Source: Steromphala cineraria
Lineage: Eukaryota; Mollusca; Gastropoda; Trochida; Trochidae
Direction of reading: 5' to 3'
DNA: 64,000 nt
NCBI GenBank assembly: GCA_916613615.1
Contig: OU744726.1
Span: 55,568,987-55,632,986 of the forward strand
The notes beneath the pieces are model-generated. The model saw nothing but the letters and a program-made list of their open reading frames with translations. It was not told the origin of the DNA and ran no database searches. Shown piece after piece: positions 55,954 through 64,000 of this stretch. The translations under genes were made by a program, and so were the position numbers. Within the stretch, counting starts at the first letter, position 1. Each line of letters begins with the position of its first letter.

Positions 55954-56800
55954 TAAATATCAACGTCAAATATCTAATTATTAATTTCTGATGTTTCATT
56001 CTGATATTTGTGTTTTTCAGATTTCAGTGTCATGTACAACATCCTCAATTATCAGGGTGTAGATTTATTCGTAGATAGGAAAAAAATACCAGTGCTATAA
56101 TTTAAAATTGTTTGTATTATGCAAACAAATGATGTATTTATAAATAATCTTAAATAATGTAAAATTAACATTTACAAAAAAAAGTTTGTCTGAAAATTAT
56201 TTATGATTGCCAGCATTTTATTCATTAGGTGTACACGTTAACAAAAATATGCATTTACAGTTTTGGTATAAAAGATTCCAAATTCACATTAATAAAACAT
56301 AATAATGCTTAAGCTATTTTTTTACATAACGTAATTGGTAAAAACCATCAAATCCCAATTTCTAGAATAAAATATAAACTTATAATTCCACAGATTGTGT
56401 TAATAATGTTGATACACTTTTGTATAACACAATGTTGTGGTCGTGTTTCACTTTACTTGAATTAAATTGTTTTACTTGAAATAATTCAATGATATAATAC
56501 ATCAATTTAAATTTACTGATATGTTAAAGTATAGTATTATGATTTTTTAAAAATATTTATTATTTTCTTGAAATTATACACAAGAGACAAACAAATCTTG
56601 AACCTCTCTTTTTTAAATAATGAAATGGAAATTTCCATTTATTAATTCTACAGTGTGTGAAGACAAGCGACTGGGCCGTCACAATCCCCTAGTGCAAAAA
56701 ATGATTCTACATACCAAAACAAATAATCATTTAACTCCATTGTCACAACCTGGTTTGAAAATGGTGGAACATCAATAAAAATCGCTTTTTAAATTTTTCA
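55954..56800. other. AT-rich interior of the 2.8-kb element
   Basis: No frame, hairpin or repeat I can support. Confidence 0.4.
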
Positions 56801-57446
56801 CGATGTTCAGAAATTATCTAGAGAAATTCGCCCTTACGATTGACGGACCTATCAGATCGCCCGAGAGGCATTTGGTGCGGAGTAACGTTCACCCCAGAGG
56901 TTTCTGCGGTCGATTTGCGAATATAAATAGATATAAAAGTTATTTGAAGGGTGACATGTGTTTGAAACAAGCTAAGTTTTGCTGAGAAATGTATAACTAA
57001 GAGATTCTTGTGTATGTGAATGAGATGTCACCGATTTGAAGCGATAATTTTGACTGAACTCGGAAGCGAGTCGAGATCGGCAACATGGATGCCTTTATTC
57101 CTTTACTCTATATACATATAGGGGACGGATCTTTCTTACCCACGTTTTACCTACATTTTATTTACGATATCGGGTTCCTGTGCCGAGAGAGTGTAAAACT
57201 CATTTAAGAAACGTGAAACTAGAAACTTTACGTAGTAAGTAACACTGAACTAAGACAATTGATTAAGGGTTTTATTACCCATAGGAGGAAAATGAATAAT
57301 GACACATTTTAAATAAGAGCACATGTGCACTTGTTCACTTTTTTACCGTTGCCTAGTAACGATTATTTAGTGCAACTTCTTGTATTTCGGTGACGTCATA
57401 AAAAGCACTGTTCATGACGTTACTTTAGCAGGTGTCATAGAGTGGA

Positions 57447-57560
57447 ATTTCCCCCTATCCATGTTTCCCCCGGAAATATGACTATATGGCCAACTTTCCC
57501 CCGGAAAAAATACTATATAGCCGTTTTCCCACCCGGAAAATCCATTATATAGCCATTGTT
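57447..57560. repeat. Three imperfect tandem units with TTTCCCCCGGAAA
   Basis: Units of about 40 bp: CCCCCGGAAA followed by TATATGGCC or TATATAGCC. Confidence 0.7.
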
Positions 57561-58200
57561 TCCACTTTAGAGTCCGGTTTTCCCCCTGAATTGAGGACGA
57601 TAAAAACAGATTATACACTCTCTTTTGTCAGTTTTGTGATGAAAGAAAATTTATCGGTCCTTGATACATGTACCAATGAAAGACATGGTTTGGGTAATTG
57701 CACAGTTTGGTACTGATAACTTGGGAAGTTTTACTGTTCACTGAAGTCTTCAGTCTAAGGGACCACCACCACATGGGAAACGAAAGAAAGTTCAAACGTT
57801 TTAGTTCAGTATTCATGATTGTATACAAATATTTAAAATACATACAGGATGAATACCATTCATTTACTATCCACCCAAAAATTCTGATCTTAAATTAGAT
57901 ATGATTGATATATAGATGCAATTGTAAGATATTGATGAGTAAGATAGTGTACAATATCCAATTCGACATTATTTAATGATGGAACAACTCAACTATGTGA
58001 AGATAAAATTTTGAAAATATCAACCTTATTGGATGGAGCATAAATGAATGATATTGATGCTGCATTTATCTTGAATATTATATAATGTCAATATGAAATC
58101 CTGTTCTACAGCTCAGTACCATTTGACATTGAAGGGCTATATGTTTGGTTGAGATCAGTAGCAATCTGCAAAAGAGGCAAAAATGCATGACAAAGAAGGA
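57561..58200. other. UROC1: AT-rich sequence, nothing recognised
   Basis: Short open frames on both strands overlap and show no family resemblance. Confidence 0.35.
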
Positions 58201-58210
58201 ATACATACAC

Positions 58211-58362
58211 AGAACGTCATATGTGTGCATTTTGGTCGTTTGTATTGAACGAGAAGATGTCATAGACGCGGAGGAACGAGTTCAAAGAACGAGTTGTTTT
58301 TCCGCGTCCATGACATCTTCGAGTTCAATACAAACGACCCAAATGCACACGTATGACATTCT
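58211..58362. repeat. Foldback hairpin, 152 bp
   Basis: Arms AGAACGTCATATGTGTGCAT, then GGTCGTTTGTATTGAAC and complement, around GGAACGAGTTCAAAGAACGAG. The arms differ by a few substitutions. Confidence 0.85.
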
Positions 58363-59600
58363 ATATTTATTATATACTCTCTTTTTAACCTTTTTACAAG
58401 TAATTTTGAATAACTTAGATAATCCGAGACGACGTACTGCGCATTGATACATAATGCGAACGAGGCGATTACCTAAAACACGCTCGACTGATGATTTCAT
58501 ACCTCACTTATCTCTCTATTTTCCCATTACTCTGCGTAGTTAAACGAATAAGATAATTTTTGTCAAGTGTGAAAACAAATTAACGTGATAAAAGTAATGC
58601 CATAGCCATTATTTTTATAGTTCTGAATATGAAAAACGTAAAGTTCAGGGTTTCGGCACTATGGAAATGATGTCATAATCGTTGTCGGCTATGACATCAT
58701 AATGACGGGACGCTAGCGGAATTTGGTTCAGGATTTCCTTTTTCAAAGTTTTTTGCAGATTCTTTAATAACTGTTAATGCAGTAAAATGTTTATTTCAAT
58801 TGAATTACAATTTTGTGTTCAAAGTTAATTTTTGTCAAAAAGGTTTCATTTTATGTTGCTAAGTACAAAAGTGTTAAAGAACTGTAATAATTTCAATGTT
58901 TAAAATTTAGTTCATAAGAGGTTCAGAAAGTCTAGGTAGGTGATAACTGTTACTAGTTTTGCCTAAAGTATTATCATGATTGTAAGTCATAACTGGATTA
59001 CTTCCCTTGACACTCATGATAATGATGATGATCAGAGCACATGTTTGAAGTGACACCATGTTGGATGGACAGCTAGATTTAGGGAAAGTTAGGCAAGCAC
59101 ACAAATGGAAGTAACATAGTTTGCAATGATAATATATTTTAATGCATATTGAAGGGGTAATATTTAATGGTTTTGCTAATTATATATTTTATGCATTTAA
59201 TTGGTAATTGCTAATTTTGAAGTAAATGACTTAGAATTTCCATGCTCTTATTGTTAGGAATAGCCATACTTAGCAAGTGTTTATTTTTGTTTTAGTTTTC
59301 TGAACCTCACAAGCTTATAATGAAGATAAGAATTACAGAACATTTCAACGTATACAAATGGAAATGAACTGTGAACGTCAAAAGGAATAAACTTTGTGCG
59401 AGTTAATGAATTTTTGTGTCTTGCATCCACATCAGTTCAGAAAAAATTCTACAACATTGCCTTAACGACGTAGGAACTGTGGAACGTTTACTGTGGAGTA
59501 CTTTAATGATTATTACCTCAGCTGTACAATTCTGGAAGAACTTGTTCATATATTGAGACACTTTGTTTTTGCATCATGTTTCAATACATCAAAGTGTATA
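58363..59600. other. Sequence before the BEL/Pao gag, possibly including its 5-prime LTR
   Basis: The LTR of the BEL/Pao element should lie within the last several hundred bases here, but the 3-prime LTR is outside the window, so the LTR cannot be delimited. No primer-binding site could be assigned. Confidence 0.3.
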
Positions 59601-59624
59601 GTGTAATGTATAACGTGTGATACG

Positions 59625-60917
59625 ATGACAACAGCAGGGGACAATGTGTTTGATATGAATGATAAAACATGTAATGTGACATTGACTGAACATGGTGAGC
59701 AGACTGTTGAGATGTTAGGTGATGATAGGCCTCTAGTTGACCAGGGTGAGATTGACCAGACTGAAGTAAATCCAGTTAGACAGTCTGGTCGAGTTAGAAC
59801 TTTGACTGACAAAGGGAAAGTTGAACGTTTACGAGGGTTGAAGAATCAACGAACTGCAGTGCTTTCAGCCATAACGAAGAAGAGAAATGAACTTTCTAGA
59901 TTAATGTTGAACAGTGGTAGTGACAATTTACATTTAGTGAAGTTTTGTTTTGATGAGTTTGTTGAATTGTGTAGGCAGTATCACACTTCCTTTGCGTTCT
60001 ATTATGAGCAGCTTGATTCTGAAGCAGATAGAGATTATGAAAGTAAACGTCATGAAGAGAAGGACATTTCTATTCTTAGCTTTAAAAAGGAAGTTGAAAG
60101 TTGGATTTCTGGTGAGGGACTTTTGATAGATAAGAGTGATTTGTTGTCAAATAAGAATTCTCAAGGTTCAAATAGAACTACAAGTTCAACTAGATCGGCT
60201 TTGGCTAAGGAAAAAGCAAGATTAGCAGAACTGATGGCAGAAAAGGACATGTTAGAGGAAACACGCAAAATGAAAGAGCTTCAGTTAAACATTGAGATAG
60301 CTAAAGCTAAGGCTAGAGAGAAGGTCTATGAAGATATGAACTCTGAACTTCAGGTAGATTTCAAGGCCAATATCACTCGTCAAGGTGCAGATAAAGTAAA
60401 CAAGGCAGTTAAAGATGATACACCTAAGACAGAATTAAGGTACCAAGGTTTGAACCCACAGGCAAGTTATTTCACTCCTTCAACACAAGTGTACCTGCCT
60501 TTAAATACAACTGCTATGGATCAATCTGTACAGCAAACACCTCAACCGACTCCGAATGATGTCATACTACAAACCAACAAACGAATGGCATCTGCCATGT
60601 TTCTTCCACAGCCTGAAGTACCCAAGTTTAGAGGTGACCCAACAGCGTTTAGTTCATTTATGATGGCATTTGATGCTAGGATAGTTCCCCATACAACAAA
60701 CAGCACAGACAGACTGTACTACCTAGACCAGCAGTTGGAGGGAGAACCGAAGGAGCTGATAGCTGGATGTTTGTACATGTTGCCAGATGAGGGGTATATC
60801 CAGGCAAGGGAGTTACTGGCTAAAGAATATGGGGATCCATACAAAGTTTCTACAGCATACATAAATCAGGTACTGTCTTGGCCAGATATATTAGACAGGA
60901 AGATAGTCAAAAGTTGA
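59625..60917 (+). CDS. BEL/Pao retrotransposon Gag, N-terminal part
   Basis: An open frame of 430 codons from ATG 59625. It has a basic/serine-rich region, a long coiled-coil-like segment rich in K, E and L (about residues 190-245, KEKARLAELMAEKDMLEETR), then the conserved Gag block PEVPKFRGDPTAFSSFMMAF and LEGEPKELIAGCLY (about residues 323-380) typical of BEL/Pao. The frame closes at TGA 60915 only because of a frameshift near 60893; the family sequence continues in another frame for about 70 bp. Gag packages the element RNA. The copy is damaged. Confidence 0.85.
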   Translation: MTTAGDNVFDMNDKTCNVTLTEHGEQTVEMLGDDRPLVDQGEIDQTEVNPVRQSGRVRTLTDKGKVERLRGLKNQRTAVLSAITKKRNELSRLMLNSGSDNLHLVKFCFDEFVELCRQYHTSFAFYYEQLDSEADRDYESKRHEEKDISILSFKKEVESWISGEGLLIDKSDLLSNKNSQGSNRTTSSTRSALAKEKARLAELMAEKDMLEETRKMKELQLNIEIAKAKAREKVYEDMNSELQVDFKANITRQGADKVNKAVKDDTPKTELRYQGLNPQASYFTPSTQVYLPLNTTAMDQSVQQTPQPTPNDVILQTNKRMASAMFLPQPEVPKFRGDPTAFSSFMMAFDARIVPHTTNSTDRLYYLDQQLEGEPKELIAGCLYMLPDEGYIQARELLAKEYGDPYKVSTAYINQVLSWPDILDRKIVKS

Positions 60918-61454
60918 AACAGTTCTCATTCTTCCTCACAAAATGTTTACATGCTATGAACAATGTCTCATATGACCGTCTTGAACCACGCACCTAACAT
61001 GCAGGCTATTGTTCTGAAGTTACCTCTTTATCTCCAAAACAAGTGGCGTGATCACATCACAAGATCTAGGATACAAAGCAACAGAATGATTGGATTTAAA
61101 GATCTTGTGGAGTTCATAGATTTTGCGTCCAAATCAGCAAATGAGCCTATCTTCAGTAAAGAAGCAATGAGTTAGAATGAAGTTTACCGTGGATATACTC
61201 AAACCAGGGCAATAAAGAGGGACAAGTCAGTTTCAAGTAAATCAAGATCAAGCACTTTTGCAACTACTCTTAGCCAAAACTACACTGATCAGAAGAAGAA
61301 AGTATCCTGTCACTTCTGTTGGAAATCACATGATATTGATGACTGCGAAGCTTTCAAGCAAAAGGCACTGAATGACAAACGTTCTTACTTGAGAGACAAG
61401 AATATGTGCTATGGATGCTATGGATATAACCATACTGTGAAAGGATGTTTATGA
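60893..61454 (+). pseudogene. BEL/Pao Gag C-terminal part with zinc knuckles, broken
   Basis: 60893-60962 reads KLKQFSFFLTKCLHAMNNVS in a shifted frame, and then the original frame resumes (VLNHAPNMQAIVLKLPLYLQ). Two shifts therefore cancel. An in-frame TAG lies at 61173 and a TGA at 61452. Zinc-binding blocks are CHFCWKSHDIDDC and CYGCYGYNHTVKGC (a CCHC knuckle), with CRKCGRRH just after the second stop. The stops make this copy unable to produce an intact polyprotein. Confidence 0.8.
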
Positions 61455-64000
61455 AAGAGAACGTGCAGAAAATGTGGAAGGCGGCATCCAACAGCACTAC
61501 ATGACAGTAACTTCCAAATGAGATACAGCAGTCAGCATTCAGCAGAAGGCAAGTATCAACCAGAAGGTAATGGAAACCAGAACACTATTACAGAGACAGT
61601 CTCATCTTCCTGCAACAGCACCAACTCTGACTCGGTGGATACAGTGCTACAGTCGATTCTCCCTGTCATAGTTCGTCAAGAAGGAAGCAGTAAAGCAGTG
61701 AAGACGTATGCTCTCTTAGACAACGGAAGCACTGGCTGCTTCATTACAGAGACACTCAAAAATCAGCTCTGTGTATCAGCAAGTGCGACAACTCTTAAAC
61801 TACAGACAATGCATGGAGTAGATATGGTACAAACTTCTGCAGTGAATGGCCTCATTGTGACTGACAATCACGACAATCATCCACTTAATCTTCCAAGAAC
61901 ATTTTTAAAGGAAATACCAGTTAACCATAACCAGATTCCAGATCCAAAGTTTCTGGAACAATTTCCTGATCTTGAAGATATGGCAAGTAAGTTACCAGAG
62001 TTTTACCCACATCTGGAAGTTGGACTCCTGATTGGAAGTAATTGTCCTTCAGCCTTGCAACCTCAAAAGGTGATTCCTTCAGATGGTGAACATTCCAAAG
62101 AAGTTCAAACCAGTGATCTGGATTATGATGAACTGCCTATCGATCGTGCTCTTGGGATGAGATGGTATGTGAATACAGACATGTTTGGGTTTTCCACGGA
62201 CTTCATTGAAAAACCAGTCACACGCCGTGGTCTTCTTTCTACAGTTTCTTCTCTGTATGATCCTCTCGGTATTATAGCGCCTATCATTCTTCCTGCAAAG
62301 CGTATACTTCAGGAATTGTGTATTGACAAAGCTTTGGACTGGGATGACACCATTCCAGAAAAGTATATTCTCTCATGGGATAAATGGTTAGAAGAGCTCA
62401 AACTACTTGAAACATTGAAGATTGAACGATGTTTGAAGCCAGCAGAGTTTGGGGACATTAAATCTAGACAGATTCACGTGTTTTCTGATGCCAGCTCTGT
62501 AGGTTACGGTTGTGTAGCTTATCTTCGGCTTTGTGATGTTGACCAGAATGTCCATGTTGCATTTCTTATGGGGAAATCAAGACTAACGCCTGTAAAACCT
62601 GTAAGTATCCCACATCTTGAGCTGACGGCTGCAACAGTCTCAGTTCATATAGCTCAATTGATGTTGAAAGAACTTGATGCAGATGTTGACAGTGTGACGT
62701 ACTTTACAGACTCGACAACTGTCCTACATTATATCAAGAATGAGAAAAAGCGGTACCCAGTGTTTGTGGCTAACCGTGTGAGACTGATAAGGGACTTTTC
62801 AGAACCAAATGATTGGAAATACATTGAATCTGAAGAGAATCCTGCAGACGTAGCATCTAGAGGAGCCAGCACAACACAACTACTGGGTCAAGCAGTTTGG
62901 TTTGAAGGACCTAAATTTCTCTGGAAATCGGAATCTGAATGGAATCTGAAAGAATGCGGAGGTTTGGAATCACTAGAAGAAGAAACTGTTGCAGCTACAA
63001 GTGTATCGTCAATCAATGTGACAAATGAAGGATTTGACACTTTGATCAAACACTATTCAAGTTGGTATCGCCTCAAACGCGCAGTTGTTGTCTACCTTGA
63101 ACTCAAGAACATTGTGCAAGCTCGAATAAAGAAAGGTAAAGTTGAACCACTTGTCTCTGACAGTACACCTCTATTCACAATGGAGAAGCTTGAAAATGCA
63201 GAGAACATCATCTTGAAGTTTGTACAGTCTAAGTGCTTCGGTGAAGAGTTAACTCTACTTGCAGCAGGTGAACGAGGCCGAGTACCAAAGCGCAGCTCTG
63301 TATACAAATTGGATCCTTTCATTGACGATGGAGTCCTCAAAGTAGGTGGCAGACTCAGCAAGGCTCAGATCCCGGATGAAATGAAACACCAGATTCTTCT
63401 ACCCAGCAAACATCATGTCACAAGACTGATTATAAGAGACATTCACCAGAAGCTTGGACATGTTGGACGGAATCATGTACTGGCAAGTCTGAGAGAAAAA
63501 TACTGGGTCATTCGAGCAAATGCAAACGTGAGAAGCATTTTGTCAAATTGTGTCACCTGTCGCAGACTGAAAACGCCTCCATCTGAACAGAAAATGTCAG
63601 ACTTACCATTTAGCAGAGTGAATCCTGCACCGCCATTTGCTTATACAGGTGTAGACTTCTTCGGCCCGCATATAATCAAAGAAGGTAGAGAACAGATGAA
63701 ACGCTATGGAGCACTGTTTACATGTTTAGCAAGTAGAGCAGTACACATAGAAACAGCCATCTCATTGGACACAGATTCATTTATACATGCCTTACGTCGC
63801 TTTATAGCACCCCGTGGACCTGTGAAAGAAATTTGGTGTGACAACGGTACCAATTTCATTGGAGCTGCAAGGGAATTGAAAGAATCGCTCTCAGAAATTG
63901 ACCATGATGACATCCACTCTCACCTGTTGCAAGCAAACATTGACTGGAAGTTTAACCCCCCATCAGCAAGTCATATGGGGGGCGTATGGGAATGCATGAT
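61455..64000 (+). CDS. BEL/Pao Pol: protease, RNase H and integrase, reverse-transcriptase core deleted; runs off the window
   Basis: 848 codons are open to the window end without a stop. In order: the last zinc block; an aspartic protease with ALLDNGSTGCFI (about 61710-61745); an LLIGSNCPSALQ linker; then an abrupt junction near 62090, after which the sequence is already in the connection region (LPIDRALGMRWYVNTDMFGF). RNase H follows (HVFSDASSVGYGCVAYL, HLELTAATVS, YFTDSTTVLHYI, NPADVASRG: the D, E, D, D set). The integrase has IHQKLGHVGRNHV with NCVTC (zinc finger), then GVDFFGP, WCDNGTNF and GGVWE, giving the DDE triad. The RT palm with its paired aspartates, normally about 350 residues, is absent, so the deletion is in frame. 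The element cannot copy itself but could be mobilised in trans if its frames were intact. Confidence 0.88.

Larger units (their letters stand above)
54388..57190. mobile_element. 2.8-kb element with 340-bp TIRs and CCGAGAGA target duplication
   Basis: CCGAGAGA at 54388-54395 and 57183-57190 flanks a 2787-bp element. Its ends begin CACAGGAACCCGATATCGTA and stay complementary for about 340 bp (54396-54736 and 56845-57182). The interior contains a LINE fragment and no transposase that I recognise. One small open frame at 55807-55953 is noted separately. An 8-bp duplication occurs in hAT, P and some Mutator elements; the long TIRs favour a Mutator-like or foldback origin. Confidence 0.8.

Noticed and set aside
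52274..59600. Exon 4 of urocanate hydratase
   Set aside because: Both the expected conserved block after the NAD segment and any matching splice sites were looked for by eye and not found; the exon is probably beyond the window.
1..64000. tRNA and rRNA genes
   Set aside because: No cloverleaf with A and B boxes and no rRNA-like segment was recognised by reading; a tRNAscan-type run would settle it.

Overview
The window looks like a stretch of an animal nuclear genome, most likely a mollusc and probably a bivalve. Evidence: AT-rich DNA, spliced genes with GT/AG junctions, and a dense mix of Penelope-like, DIRS-like, BEL/Pao, LINE and DNA-transposon sequence. The species assignment is inference. 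There are no prokaryotic operons, CRISPR arrays, rRNA genes or tRNA genes that I can recognise.

The host gene I can name with confidence is urocanate hydratase (UROC1, histidine catabolism) on the + strand. Exon 1 (23558-23683), exon 2 (45656-45786) and exon 3 (52120-52273) join in frame into the first 137 codons. Exon 4 and later are not visible, so the rest of the gene lies beyond the window or behind the BEL/Pao element. Introns 1 and 2 are about 22 kb and 6.3 kb, and almost everything identifiable in them is mobile DNA. Two weaker host candidates are the last two exons of an unrecognised + strand gene (2372-2842, with AATAAA) and a possible first exon on the - strand near 12.8 kb.

Left part (1-23.5 kb): an array of about 170-bp repeats (600-1200); a head-to-head pair of Penelope-like elements (3931-7297) flanked by 12-bp direct repeats; an array of about 145-bp repeats (8460-10270); several small inverted-repeat elements; then four copies of a roughly 1.4-kb repeat (14.3-22.9 kb). 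The first copy is split by a transposon flanked by TTAA. A Mutator-like relic with a FLYWCH-like exon lies at 20577-21411.

Intron 1 of UROC1 (23.7-45.7 kb) holds a nested stack. A DIRS-like retroelement (26.1-32.9 kb) is interrupted by the TTAA element (26409-31081). That element contains a 3-kb long-TIR element (27691-30676), which in turn contains a 350-bp MITE (28699-29048). Next come a second Mutator-like relic (34719-35385), a third TTAA-element copy, microsatellites, a decayed virus-like gene cluster with divergent genes (38.9-41.9 kb), an array of about 168-bp repeats (41.95-43.1 kb) and LINE 3-prime ends.

Intron 2 and the sequence after exon 3 hold a second DIRS-like relic (46.5-49.2 kb), more LINE 3-prime ends, a 2.8-kb element with 340-bp TIRs and 8-bp target duplications (54396-57182), foldback hairpins, and a BEL/Pao retrotransposon (59.6 kb to the end). 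The BEL/Pao element has lost its reverse-transcriptase core but keeps protease, RNase H and integrase coding sequence that runs off the window.
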